A stretch of DNA of 64,000 nt from Prolixibacteraceae bacterium. GTDB taxonomy: Bacteria > Bacteroidota > Bacteroidia > Bacteroidales > Prolixibacteraceae. Numbering within the stretch: position 1 is the stretch's first letter; the number at the start of each line of letters is the position of its first letter. The notes below the pieces were generated by a model, which did not search any database, was not told the origin of the DNA, and worked only from the letters and a program-made list of their open reading frames with translations. Below, piece by piece: positions 35,223 to 44,261 of the stretch. Position numbers and translations under genes: made by a program. Where the stretch lies: NCBI GenBank assembly GCA_023229575.1, contig JALNYZ010000003.1, positions 186,001 through 250,000 on the forward strand, given 5' to 3'.

Positions 35223-38072
35223 ATGGCGACACTTTCTGTAAAATTATTTTTGAAATCCTTCGCAACTGGGGTGGTAATGACACTCCTTTTGATCTGCTCT
35301 TCGCGGGGGATGGGAAGAGCGGGCAATGTTCTTCCTCAAATCAGGAATTTCACCAAAAACGTTTACAGGGCGTCGAGTCAAAACTGGTCGGTGGGGCAGG
35401 ACCATGGAGGCATCGTCTATTTTGCCAATAGTATCGGGCTTCTTGAATTTGATGGTGCAACCTGGACATTACACCCATCCCCCAATGGGAATATTATCAG
35501 GGCGGTGGCCGTAGATGCCAATAACAGGATATTTACCAGTGGCTATCAGGAGTTAGGTTATTGGGAACGCGACCGGTACGGACGTCTTAAATATACATCC
35601 CTGAACGATATGGCGAAGACTTTTTTTACCCCTAATATAGAGTTCTGGAACATCTATATTAATGGTGGGAAGGTTATATTTCAGTCTTTTACACAGATTT
35701 TGATCTATGAGGAGGGCAAAATGACGCAACTCAAATTTAAGAGCTTCACCAACTCATTTTCGCTGGTCAATGGAAAGATGTTATACAATGTAATGGATAA
35801 TGGTATTTATGAAATGCAAAACGGTACAGAAAAGCCATTTTTAGCAGGACCCTTTTTCCAACATAAAATAATCAGGTTTATCCTTCCTTTCCAAAAGGAT
35901 GATTTGTTGATTGGTACAGCATCGCATGGCTTGTTCCTGCTCAAGGACGGGAAAATTTCGGAGTGGAATTCCCCGCTCAACGGATATTTTATTAAGAACC
36001 AGGTCAATCAGGCCAGTCTAACTTTATCGGGGGACCTTGTTATTGGCACGATCCTGGACGGCATCTCAATTCTGGACCATTCAGGCAATCTTAAATGGAG
36101 CTACAACACCTCCAACGGAATGCAGAACAATACCGTGCTTGGTCTTTTCGTTGATAAGAGTGACAATATCTGGATTGCATTGGATCATGGCATCGACATG
36201 ATCTCCATGAAACAGAACTCTGGCTTTTCTACCTTCGAGGTCAGCAATGCCGGTGCAGCCTATGCTGCTGTACAATTCGAAGGAAATACCTATCTCGGGA
36301 CAAACCAGGGACTTTTTGTAAGTACACCGGATCTGACAAAACCAGGTTTTAAGCTGGTTCAGGAGACGCAGGGACAGGTTTGGGACCTTAAAGTCATCGG
36401 GCAGAATCTGGTGATTGGGCATAACTCCGGAACATTCGTGCTGAGAGACGGACAAATAAAAAAGATTTCGGATGTTTCAGGTGCATTCTCGCTGAATGCT
36501 GATCCGATGGAGCCTGGCAGCTATCTGCAGTGCACCTATTCCAACCTGGTCAAATACAAGATAGTCAATAACCAGTTTGTACTGGATAAAGTGCTCTTTA
36601 ACTTCAATGACCTGATCCGCTTTATTGAGTTTGATAACCAGGGCAGTATTTGGGCTGGCCATTTTTACAAAGGGCTTTACCATCTGAAATTCAACAATAA
36701 CCGAGACTCGGTAAAAATCCTGCACAATTATAGTGAGGATTCCATCTTTTCTGCCTTTAACCAGGTTAATGTTTGCAAAATAGAAAACCGTGTTGTTTTT
36801 ACGACCGGACGCAGAATTTATACCTACAATGACCTGGACGATAAAATTATTCCATTTGAAAAATTAAATGAGCGCCTTGGGAAATACGCAACAGCCTCCC
36901 GAATTGTAAGTGCCGGTGATCAAAAATATTGGTTTCTAACGACCAACTTTATCGGATATTTGAAAATTGAAGGCGTTGAAGTTCAGATTATCAAGGAGTT
37001 TCCCTGTGAACTTTTTAAAGACCAGTTGATCCATAAGTTTGAGAATATTTTTCCAACCGGCAATGGCGAGGGGCTCCTTTGTCTTGAAAATGGGTATGCA
37101 CTGTTGAGAACGCCCGAGCATACCCTGCAAAATCATTTTCAGGAGGTGCAACCCATTGCATATCAGATCTTAGTAAGCGACAACAGTGGGAAAAGAATCC
37201 CCGTCGACTTATCGCAAAAGGAAGTTGTTATGCCATTTAACAGGAACAATCTGTCGATGCAGTTTGCCTTTCCTTTTTATTCGACCGACAAGATCAATTT
37301 TCAGTGGAAAATTGAAGAACTGACCTCTGATTGGTCTTCCAAAAATGAATCGCCCACCCTCTTTATTGAGCGTCTGCCAACTGGTAAATTCAGGTTGAAA
37401 GTGAAGGCAACTGATGCATGGGGCAATGAAAGTAAAGTTTTTTCCATCCGGCTGACTGTCCAGTCGCCCTGGTATTTCTCGATAACTGCAATTATCTTGT
37501 ATATCATTGTTTTTCTCTTCTCCTTTGCGCTCTTCAGGCACAAAATGATTGCTAAAATACACGAGAAAGAGCGGATCAAACATGAAGGGAAAGAGCGGGA
37601 ACTTATCAGGTTAAAAAACGAGAAGCTAGAGGCAGAAGTAGCTTACAAAAGCAAGGAACTGGCCAACTCAACCATGTCCATTATCAACAAAAATGAATTT
37701 CTTTTGGATATTAGAGAGGTGATATCCAATCAGAAAATTCAGTTAGGAACAAGATTCCCGGAAAAATATTTTAATGAACTGATACGGAAGATAGACAACA
37801 ACATCTCCAGTCATGATGATTGGAAAATCTTTGATACCAATTTTGAGCAGGCGCACGAAGAGTTCACCAAAAAGCTAAAAATGAGCTATCCTGAGCTAAC
37901 CCCCAAAGACCTACGGCTTTGCGCATTTCTCCGAATGAACCTTTCCTCCAAAGAGATAGCACCTTTGCTGGGTATTTCTATCAGGGGGGTTGAGAACCAT
38001 CGGTACAGGCTAAGGTGTAAGATGAATCTCCAGCACGATGAAAATCTTATCGAGATAATTTTAAATATTTGA
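35223..38072 (+). CDS. SusR-like membrane sensor-regulator (propeller, Y_Y_Y, LuxR-type HTH)
   Basis: About 949 residues from the ATG at 35223. Signal/anchor (FATGVVMTLLLICS); a large periplasmic beta-propeller region (~45-640) with two-component-propeller repeats (NWSVGQDHGGIVYFANSIGL; NIWIALDHGIDMI); a Y_Y_Y-type Ig domain (~665-755; LSMQFAFPFYS to LKVKATDAWGNES); membrane helix (SITAIILYIIVFLFSFALF); a coiled coil; and a C-terminal LuxR/GerE-like helix-turn-helix (LTPKDLRLCAFLRMNLSSKE, LGISIRGVENHRYRLRCKM). No kinase domain is present. This is the architecture of one-protein transmembrane activators such as SusR. It is divergent from the SusC operon and is its probable activator, sensing imported oligosaccharide in the periplasm. 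Confidence 0.88.
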   Translation: MATLSVKLFLKSFATGVVMTLLLICSSRGMGRAGNVLPQIRNFTKNVYRASSQNWSVGQDHGGIVYFANSIGLLEFDGATWTLHPSPNGNIIRAVAVDANNRIFTSGYQELGYWERDRYGRLKYTSLNDMAKTFFTPNIEFWNIYINGGKVIFQSFTQILIYEEGKMTQLKFKSFTNSFSLVNGKMLYNVMDNGIYEMQNGTEKPFLAGPFFQHKIIRFILPFQKDDLLIGTASHGLFLLKDGKISEWNSPLNGYFIKNQVNQASLTLSGDLVIGTILDGISILDHSGNLKWSYNTSNGMQNNTVLGLFVDKSDNIWIALDHGIDMISMKQNSGFSTFEVSNAGAAYAAVQFEGNTYLGTNQGLFVSTPDLTKPGFKLVQETQGQVWDLKVIGQNLVIGHNSGTFVLRDGQIKKISDVSGAFSLNADPMEPGSYLQCTYSNLVKYKIVNNQFVLDKVLFNFNDLIRFIEFDNQGSIWAGHFYKGLYHLKFNNNRDSVKILHNYSEDSIFSAFNQVNVCKIENRVVFTTGRRIYTYNDLDDKIIPFEKLNERLGKYATASRIVSAGDQKYWFLTTNFIGYLKIEGVEVQIIKEFPCELFKDQLIHKFENIFPTGNGEGLLCLENGYALLRTPEHTLQNHFQEVQPIAYQILVSDNSGKRIPVDLSQKEVVMPFNRNNLSMQFAFPFYSTDKINFQWKIEELTSDWSSKNESPTLFIERLPTGKFRLKVKATDAWGNESKVFSIRLTVQSPWYFSITAIILYIIVFLFSFALFRHKMIAKIHEKERIKHEGKERELIRLKNEKLEAEVAYKSKELANSTMSIINKNEFLLDIREVISNQKIQLGTRFPEKYFNELIRKIDNNISSHDDWKIFDTNFEQAHEEFTKKLKMSYPELTPKDLRLCAFLRMNLSSKEIAPLLGISIRGVENHRYRLRCKMNLQHDENLIEIILNI

Positions 38073-38154
38073 TCAGGAAAGGAATTTCAGGGAGTCATTG
38101 GTTTGGTATTCATGGAATGAAGAATAATTGCATGGATAAGTAACCAACTTCTGA

Positions 38155-38790
38155 TTACCTGAATGTCAGTGCAATTTTAATGCCTAAAAAGATCAGGAAT
38201 CCACCCAGCGTGTAGTTAATAGCCCTTTCGTATTTAAGAAAGACCTGTTGAATTTTTGGTTGCGAAAGGAAGATGGAAACGATGCTAAACCAGCAAAAAG
38301 CTGTGGCAATGACAATGGCAGATATGATCAGGACGATATATACCGGAGTGGAACTGGCAATCACAAATGTAAAAAGGCTTAGAAAGAACAAGGTTACTTT
38401 GGGATTCAGTACATTGGTAAGAAAGCCCATCTTAAAAGCCTGCAAACGGGTTAGGTCGGTTCCCGATTTTTCAGCCGCAAGGTCTAATTTGGAACCCTTT
38501 GCCAGAATTGATGCGATTCCCATGTAAATAAGGTAACCGGCGCCCAGCATTTTGATTATGGTGAAGAGGAGAATGGATTTGGAAATAAGCAGGCCGATTC
38601 CCGCAGCGCAATAAAACAGATGGATCATCAGCGCTGTGCTGATACCCAATCCGGTAAAGATCCCAGACCGGCGTGAATAACATAGGGTATTCCGGACTGT
38701 CATGACGAAATCCGGTCCGGGGCTTATGGCCCCCAGTAGATTTAAAAGTGCAACGGTTCCGATAAGGGGAAGATATTCCATTTGTTCCAA
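38155..38790 (-). CDS. LysE-family amino-acid exporter (translocator)
   Basis: 211 residues with six membrane helices. The family signature LLGAISPGPDFVMTVRNTL lies near the N-terminus and KMGFLTNVLNPKVTLFFLSLF in the middle; the last helix ends in GGFLIFLGIKIALTFR. LysE/RhtB proteins export amino acids or derivatives (lysine, threonine, homoserine lactone) from the cytoplasm. The substrate cannot be told here. It is a single gene on the minus strand. Its start region faces the ALDH operon, and the two share the ~140-base gap 38791-38929. Confidence 0.92.
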   Translation of the reverse strand: MEQMEYLPLIGTVALLNLLGAISPGPDFVMTVRNTLCYSRRSGIFTGLGISTALMIHLFYCAAGIGLLISKSILLFTIIKMLGAGYLIYMGIASILAKGSKLDLAAEKSGTDLTRLQAFKMGFLTNVLNPKVTLFFLSLFTFVIASSTPVYIVLIISAIVIATAFCWFSIVSIFLSQPKIQQVFLKYERAINYTLGGFLIFLGIKIALTFR

Positions 38791-38886
38791 ATCTTAAAAC
38801 TGCAATTACCGTAATTTTTTTCAAAGGTCAAAATTGGGAAGTACACATAATCTGTTGCGATTTGTCTCAATTTGAATTTGTTCAAT

Positions 38887-38894
38887 TACCTTTG
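38887..38894 (+). promoter_or_regulatory. Promoter -7 box for the SDR-remnant/ALDH operon
   Basis: TACCTTTG matches TAnnTTTG and lies 35 bases before the SDR-remnant ATG at 38930. A TTG at 38862-38864 is 22 bases upstream, a little farther than usual. No other promoter-like string serves the following genes. Confidence 0.45.
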
Positions 38895-38929
38895 GAATAT
38901 GGTCTTTTGAAATCAACCAAACAGACGAA

Positions 38930-39040
38930 ATGAAAATTACCAATGCGACAAAAGTCCTCATCACCGGCGGGGCATCGGGTATCGGCAAACTGATGGGTAT
39001 ATACAAAACAATGGAACATTTCGAGGGACGGAAAAATTAA
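38930..39040 (+). pseudogene. Short-chain dehydrogenase reduced to its two ends by in-frame deletion
   Basis: A 36-residue frame. The first part, KVLITGGASGIGKLM, is the glycine-rich NAD(P)-binding start of a short-chain dehydrogenase. The last part, GIYKTMEHFEGR, looks like the C-terminal end of the same kind of enzyme (GIYKTMDxFxGR-like). The ~200 residues that should lie between are gone, and the reading frame is kept. The gene still stands 14 bases before the aldehyde dehydrogenase, a common pairing in Bacteroidota. It can have no catalytic activity. The start codon and promoter survive, so the deletion may be recent or the leader may be kept for expression of the next gene. Confidence 0.65.
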
Positions 39041-39054
39041 TTTTTACTCCTACC

Positions 39055-40431
39055 ATGGAAGATTCATCACGGGCCAAAATCGAATCGCTGGTATCCACTC
39101 AACGGGCACTTTTTAAAACCCATGCCACAAAGGATCTCGAATTTAGAATCGGGAACCTGAAGAAATTCAGATCAGCTATCCTGAAATATGAGACCAGGAT
39201 CGCTGATGCCTTGTGGCTCGATTTGCACAAGTCCCCGGAAGAAGTTTATCTGACCGAGACCAGTATCGTTCTTGGGGAAATAGACTGTCACCTGAAACAT
39301 TTACGTAGTTGGGCCAGTCCGAAATCTATTCCTACGCCGCTTCCAATCCTTCCATCGTCCAGCCGTATTCTTTATGAGCCATTGGGAACTGCCTTGATCA
39401 TTGCCCCGTGGAATTACCCGTTTCAGATGTTGCTCAATCCATTGGTAGGGGCAATCTCATCCGGTTGTTGTGCCCTGCTCAAACCATCTCCCTATACACC
39501 GAACATCGCCAAAGTTATGGAAGAGCTGGTGGCCGAAATCTTCGACCCGGCATACATTGCCATGGTTCAGGGCGGGAGAGAGGTTAACCAAATATTGCTC
39601 GAACAACGGTTCGATGTGATCTTTTTCACGGGTAGTCCGACCCTTGGCAAAATTGTGATGCAGGCTGCAGCTAAATTTTTGACCCCGGTGGTTTTGGAAT
39701 TGGGGGGCAAAAGTCCCTGCATTATGGATGCCGGCGCGAACATCAAACTGGCAGCCAGACGAATCGCCTGGGGAAAATGCATCAATGCCGGACAGACCTG
39801 CATTGCCCCCGATTACCTGTTTGTTCACCAATCGGTAAAGGAAAGGCTGGTCAGGGAGTTTGCCATTGCCGTAGAAGGGATGTACGGAAAAGTGATCAAA
39901 GAGAGCAGATATTTCCCCAGGATCGTGAATGCCCAAGCAGTTGAACGGCTCCAAAAACTGATGCAGCATGGGAAAATCAGTTATGGAGGAGAGGTTGATG
40001 TTGACCAAAAATTTATTGCCCCAACCATTATCGAAGATGTCCGGGCCGATTTCCCGATCATGCAGGAAGAGATTTTTGGTCCCCTGCTGCCGGTCATAAC
40101 CTTTGAGAAACTGGATAGTGTGGTGGAGTTTATCAATTCAAACGAGAAACCGCTGGCTTTTTATTATTTTGGGCCCGAAAAGGTTGCCCGGGAGATTTTG
40201 ATCAAAACAACTTCCGGAGGCGGTTGCATCAACGATACGCTGATACACATTGCCAACCATCGCCTGCCATTCGGTGGTGTTGGTAACAGTGGAATGGGCA
40301 ATTACCACGGGAAGTTCAGCTTTCAGGCGTTTAGCCATGCAAGGGGGATCGTGTCATCAGTTACCTGGATTGATCTGCCTTTTAAATACCCTCCTTTCAA
40401 ATTCTTTAAGTGGGTGAAAAAAATTCTTTAA
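39055..40431 (+). CDS. NAD(P)-dependent aldehyde dehydrogenase
   Basis: 458 residues of the class-3 aldehyde dehydrogenase type (short N-terminus). Landmarks: IIAPWNYPFQMLLNPL (cofactor), FFTGSPTLGK, catalytic Glu215 in VVLELGGKSP, catalytic Cys249 in INAGQTCIAPDY, QEEIFGPLLPV, and NHRLPFGGVGNSGMGNYHGK near the end. A C-terminal hydrophobic/basic tail (PPFKFFKWVKKIL) suggests membrane association, as in fatty-aldehyde dehydrogenases. It oxidises aldehydes to acids in the cytoplasm. It follows a collapsed SDR gene that probably supplied the aldehyde. The next gene starts 2 bases after its stop. Confidence 0.95.
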   Translation: MEDSSRAKIESLVSTQRALFKTHATKDLEFRIGNLKKFRSAILKYETRIADALWLDLHKSPEEVYLTETSIVLGEIDCHLKHLRSWASPKSIPTPLPILPSSSRILYEPLGTALIIAPWNYPFQMLLNPLVGAISSGCCALLKPSPYTPNIAKVMEELVAEIFDPAYIAMVQGGREVNQILLEQRFDVIFFTGSPTLGKIVMQAAAKFLTPVVLELGGKSPCIMDAGANIKLAARRIAWGKCINAGQTCIAPDYLFVHQSVKERLVREFAIAVEGMYGKVIKESRYFPRIVNAQAVERLQKLMQHGKISYGGEVDVDQKFIAPTIIEDVRADFPIMQEEIFGPLLPVITFEKLDSVVEFINSNEKPLAFYYFGPEKVAREILIKTTSGGGCINDTLIHIANHRLPFGGVGNSGMGNYHGKFSFQAFSHARGIVSSVTWIDLPFKYPPFKFFKWVKKIL

Positions 40432-40433
40432 TC

Positions 40434-42557
40434 ATGAAAAAAACGTATAAAATTATTCTCGTTTTCATTCTGCCGGCGATCATTGTTTTGATAGCAGCAG
40501 TATTGATTGCCCTACCTTCAGTACTGAAGAACTATATCAACAAACATGGACAGGAGTATTCGGGCAGGAAAACTACGGTTCAGGATATCAAAATAGACTA
40601 TTTTCGGTCGACTTTGAGTATAATGGATTTTAAATTGTATGAGGCAGACGGCAATGCAATGTTTGTCTCTTTTGATTCACTAACAATCAGTATCAAGCCC
40701 CTTCCATTATTCTCCTCCAAACTGGTTGTGGAGAAGTTTCGTATCGTCAAACCGGCAGTAAATATTATTAAAAAGGATACCATCTACAATTTTGATGATA
40801 TCCTGGCATTTGTCAATGCCAAACCGAAAGAGAAGGTTTCGGAAAAACCCTCCAAACCATTCGCCTATTTTCTGAACAACATCTCCATGGAGCAGGGAAA
40901 GCTGGTTTTTACAGATAAAATGGTCAATAGTACCACCAACCTGAAAGACTTAAGCTTTTTCATCCCTTCAGTCAATTTTAATCAGGATGAGTTGAAAGAT
41001 GCGGGCATCAAATTCCATTTTGAGAATGGCGGCTTCTTTCAGGCCAAAGCTAATTATAACCAGAAGCATGGTTCCTACCAGGCTGATTTTACGATTGACA
41101 ACCTTGATATTTCTCCATTTTTACCCTATGCTAAGGAGTATTTTAAGATAAATAAGCTTGGCGGTTTGGTGGGTGGCGATTTTCGTCTGACAGGAAATAT
41201 TAATAACCTTGATTCCATTCTGTTGCGTGGCAAAGGACATGTCGCAGATTTTTCGGCCAATGACCTTGTCGGGCAAAAAGTGGTAGGGTCAAAAAGTGCA
41301 ACTGTAAAGATATTGGATACCTATCCCATGAAATACAGCTTCCGTTTCAGTGACCTCGAATTAAACGAACCCTATCTTTATGTTGAGATGAAAGATTCAA
41401 CCATCAATTGGCTCAACCTGATGATGGAAACACCGGCAGATACGGTCCCGTTCAACTATTTCTATCAGATCAAAAAGTTAAGTATTGTGAATGGTTTGCT
41501 GGACCTGCGCGACAATTCCTATGAGGCGCCTTTCGATTATCATCTAAGCGAGATTGCCATGAAGGTCGATTCTATCTCCTCAACCTCAAAATGGCTGAAT
41601 GCCTTTGCCACCATGAGGCTCAACCAAAGAGGTAAGCTCCAGGCTGAACTGGGGATCAATCCTTCAGATCCATACGAAATGAAGGTTAATTATGTCATCA
41701 CCAATTTCCAACTAAGTGATTTGAGCATCTTTTCCAGGCATTACGTGGGTTATCCCATCTTGCTTGGGAACATGTATTACCAGGGAAAAACTTCCATAAC
41801 CGGCAAGCAGCTCACCAGTGAAAATAAGCTGATCGTACGAAATGCCAAATTAGGTAAAAAGAGCAAAGGGCTGATGAACTTACCGTTAAGGCTGGCACTC
41901 TACCTTTTGAAGGACATCCATGGCGATATCATTCTCGATTTGCCCCTTTCAGGCGACCTGAATGATCCCAAAACAAATATTAGCAAGCTTGTTTGGACTA
42001 CTCTAAAAAATGTTGTCATTAAGGTAGTTGCCTCGCCATTTATTGCCTTGGGCGGTCTACTTGGGGTAGAACCTGGCGAGGTCAAGGGAATAGAATTCAA
42101 CTATGCCGACACGATCCTCACGGCGACCCACATGAGAAGAATCAAACTTTTTACGGAGCTGGAGAAAAAGAAACCTGATATGCAGGTAGCCATGAATTAT
42201 TTCAATGATGCCGCTCTCGAAAAAAAGGAGATAGCCACCCGGGAAGCAGGAAAACTCTTTCAGGCCGAAACCGGCGCTGATTACCAAAAGGAGAGTGAGA
42301 AATTCACGGCTTTTCTCAGGATGAAACTTCATTCCGATACTGTGAATACCGTAGACGGAAGCGCGTTGTTGATCGGTGGGCACAAACTGGATTCCATCCA
42401 ACACAATATTTCGCAAAAGAGAATCAAAAAAATCGAGGCAGCCTTGCTCGGATTTGATGAATCTACGAGGATCAAAGTGACGGTCCCGGATAGCAAAACC
42501 CCGGAAAATTTGGGAAGCAGACCTGTTTTTGAATTGAAATTCTCTGTTGATGAGTAA
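40434..42557 (+). CDS. AsmA/DUF748-like envelope protein
   Basis: About 707 residues from the ATG at 40434 (an upstream GTG-type start at 40410 would overlap ALDH). A single N-terminal membrane helix (IILVFILPAIIVLIAAVLIAL) is followed by a long periplasmic beta-rich region with DUF748/AsmA-like features: FRSTLSIMDFKLYEADG, LPLFSSKLVVEKFRIVKPAV, IKKDTIYNFDDILAFVN, and near the end ILDLPLSGDLNDPKTNISKL. The last ~130 residues are helical. Proteins of the AsmA superfamily bridge inner and outer membrane and are linked to lipid transport and outer-membrane assembly. It begins 2 bases after the aldehyde dehydrogenase and ends at a strong terminator, so it closes that operon. Confidence 0.8.
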   Translation: MKKTYKIILVFILPAIIVLIAAVLIALPSVLKNYINKHGQEYSGRKTTVQDIKIDYFRSTLSIMDFKLYEADGNAMFVSFDSLTISIKPLPLFSSKLVVEKFRIVKPAVNIIKKDTIYNFDDILAFVNAKPKEKVSEKPSKPFAYFLNNISMEQGKLVFTDKMVNSTTNLKDLSFFIPSVNFNQDELKDAGIKFHFENGGFFQAKANYNQKHGSYQADFTIDNLDISPFLPYAKEYFKINKLGGLVGGDFRLTGNINNLDSILLRGKGHVADFSANDLVGQKVVGSKSATVKILDTYPMKYSFRFSDLELNEPYLYVEMKDSTINWLNLMMETPADTVPFNYFYQIKKLSIVNGLLDLRDNSYEAPFDYHLSEIAMKVDSISSTSKWLNAFATMRLNQRGKLQAELGINPSDPYEMKVNYVITNFQLSDLSIFSRHYVGYPILLGNMYYQGKTSITGKQLTSENKLIVRNAKLGKKSKGLMNLPLRLALYLLKDIHGDIILDLPLSGDLNDPKTNISKLVWTTLKNVVIKVVASPFIALGGLLGVEPGEVKGIEFNYADTILTATHMRRIKLFTELEKKKPDMQVAMNYFNDAALEKKEIATREAGKLFQAETGADYQKESEKFTAFLRMKLHSDTVNTVDGSALLIGGHKLDSIQHNISQKRIKKIEAALLGFDESTRIKVTVPDSKTPENLGSRPVFELKFSVDE

Positions 42558-42560
42558 TTT

Positions 42561-42608
42561 CAAAAAATAGATCCTCAAGGTTTTCAAAACCTGAGGGTCT
42601 ATTTTTTG
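42561..42608 (+). terminator. Intrinsic terminator after the AsmA-like gene
   Basis: caaaaaatagatcctc with following aaggtttt pairs with aaaacctgagggtctatttttt to 42608, a ~23-pair stem with one bulge and a one-base loop. The A run before and T run at the end make it work in both directions. It starts 4 bases after the stop codon. Confidence 0.8.
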
Positions 42609-42622
42609 AAGGGCAGCTAAAA

Positions 42623-42745
42623 CTATTTTTTCTTCGCGGCAGCCTCTTTAGGAACCAAGAGCCCAATCTTTCCCCAAAATAGGAAATAAATAGGAAATGA
42701 GGTGACCAAGTTTAATTTTCCGAGTAACGGATAAAGAAATCTTGT
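42623..42745 (-). pseudogene. Possible C-terminal remnant of a membrane protein
   Basis: An open minus-strand frame of ~40 codons ending at TAG (42623-42625), bounded upstream by TAA (42746-42748) and without a start codon. It encodes FLYPLLGKLNLVTSFPIYFL, then FWGKIGLLVPKE, then AAAKKK. The hydrophobic stretch and basic tail read like a genuine protein C-terminus rather than random sequence. I cannot name the family. The rest of the 42558-42844 gap holds a terminator and a promoter. Confidence 0.35.
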
Positions 42746-42813
42746 TTAACGGACAACAATGGTGTAAAATGAAAAAATATAACTTACTGCGAGTGTTGAT
42801 ATTCATATAACTT

Positions 42814-42821
42814 TATCTTTG
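42814..42821 (+). promoter_or_regulatory. Promoter -7 box for the C45 hydrolase gene
   Basis: TATCTTTG matches TAnnTTTG, with a TTG 15 bases upstream (42796-42798), slightly short of the usual spacing. It lies 23 bases before the GTG start at 42845, so the leader would be very short. Confidence 0.45.
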
Positions 42822-42844
42822 AACTATCTATAGCTTATATAAAT

Positions 42845-44248
42845 GTGAGTAAACTGACTATTATTTTCCTCTGCTCCCTTCTCTTTTGGGCCGCCAGCCT
42901 TCGAAGTCAAAATGTTACGGAGCCGCCCGGGTTTATAAAAAAGGCCAACCGCCACGAAAAAAACGGATGGATTTTCCTTCACATTGAGGGAAGCCCCAGG
43001 GAACGCGGCTTTCAGCATGGAGCGCTGATGGCGCCAGAGATCATGGAGAACCTCCGTCTGCTGCGTGCCAGATGGGAGCACCAGACCGCCCTGGATTGGT
43101 CGTGGTATGTGCAAAAGGCAGGGGAGGTGCTTGCCACGAAAGTAGATGCCGAAAATCTGGAAGAGTTGGACGGGATTGTGGAAGGATTGAAGTCGGCCGG
43201 AGTAAACACTTCACGCAATGAAATGGTTGGGCTCAACGGTTACGCTGAATTATTGGGCTATTGGTGGCCTACCGTAAAAGATTCCGTGAGGGTTCATTAT
43301 AATATGCAGCCCAAAGAGTCGTGCAGCTCCTTTATTGCGACAGGCAACATGACCGCCGACGGCAAGATCGTACTGGGGCATAATACGATGGACCTGTACC
43401 ACAATCCGCTCTGCAACATCATCCTCGATATTCTTCCCGAAAAGGGTCATCGGATCCTGATGCAATCCGTGGCAGGGTGCATTCACAGTGAAACGGATTT
43501 TTTCATCACCGATGCAGGACTGGTCGGTTCAGAAACCACCATCGGCGACTTTTTTCCCTTCGATCCGAAAGGTGTGCCAGAGTTTTCGAGGATGCGCAGG
43601 GCTACCCAGGATGCTTCCACCATTGAGCAATGGTGCGAAATTATGAAACGAGGCAACAATGGCGGCTATGCCAATGCCTGGTTGCTGGGCGATATCAACA
43701 CCAACGAGATTGCAAGGTTGGAACTAGGTTTGAAACAGGTAGCTTTCGAAAAGAAGAAAGAGGGATATTTTATCGGGTCCAATGTGGCCGAAAACCTGAA
43801 ATTGCTCCGGTTCGAGACAAAGAAAGACGAGACCAACATCAAATACTCCTCCATTGCGCGTCGGGTGAGGTGGAAAGAGCTGATGAAAAAATACGAAGGC
43901 AAAATTAACCTGAAACTGGCCAGGAGATTTGAGGCCGACCACTACGACACCTACCTGAAGAAGAAAAATCCGGGAGGGCGCACCCTCTGCGGACACTGGG
44001 AAATTGACGCGCAGCCGTTCGGCCCGTCTATTCCATATAGTCCCGAAGGTACCCTCGACGGGAAAGTGGTCGATGCGGCCATGGCCAAAAACATCTCCTT
44101 CTCCGCCAGGTGGGGTTCGGCCTGCGGCAGGACTTTCGACGGAGCCAAATTTCTGAAAGAACATCCACAGTATTACTGGTTGGAAGGGATGCTGGCTGAT
44201 CGGCCAAGGCAGTCGTGGACCACGTTTACTGCTGGGGAAAAGGAATAA
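42845..44248 (+). CDS. Exported C45-family (AAT-like) autoproteolytic hydrolase/acyltransferase
   Basis: 467 residues with a signal peptide (LTIIFLCSLLFWAASLRSQ). The match is to the acyl-CoA:6-aminopenicillanate acyltransferase / phospholipase B-like Ntn fold: GWIFLHIEGSPRERGFQHGA near the start and KESCSSFIATG with the likely N-terminal nucleophile Cys160 after self-cleavage, followed by GKIVLGHNTMD. The C-terminal half has GSNVAENLKLLR and ARWGSACGRTFDG. Enzymes of this fold cleave or make amide bonds of N-acyl amino acids and peptides. The start is GTG: an ATG two bases upstream runs straight into TGA. The next gene, a dipeptide epimerase, starts 13 bases later, suggesting joint use of peptide or murein fragments. 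Confidence 0.85.
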   Translation: MSKLTIIFLCSLLFWAASLRSQNVTEPPGFIKKANRHEKNGWIFLHIEGSPRERGFQHGALMAPEIMENLRLLRARWEHQTALDWSWYVQKAGEVLATKVDAENLEELDGIVEGLKSAGVNTSRNEMVGLNGYAELLGYWWPTVKDSVRVHYNMQPKESCSSFIATGNMTADGKIVLGHNTMDLYHNPLCNIILDILPEKGHRILMQSVAGCIHSETDFFITDAGLVGSETTIGDFFPFDPKGVPEFSRMRRATQDASTIEQWCEIMKRGNNGGYANAWLLGDINTNEIARLELGLKQVAFEKKKEGYFIGSNVAENLKLLRFETKKDETNIKYSSIARRVRWKELMKKYEGKINLKLARRFEADHYDTYLKKKNPGGRTLCGHWEIDAQPFGPSIPYSPEGTLDGKVVDAAMAKNISFSARWGSACGRTFDGAKFLKEHPQYYWLEGMLADRPRQSWTTFTAGEKE

Positions 44249-44261
44249 TTAAAAGATTACC

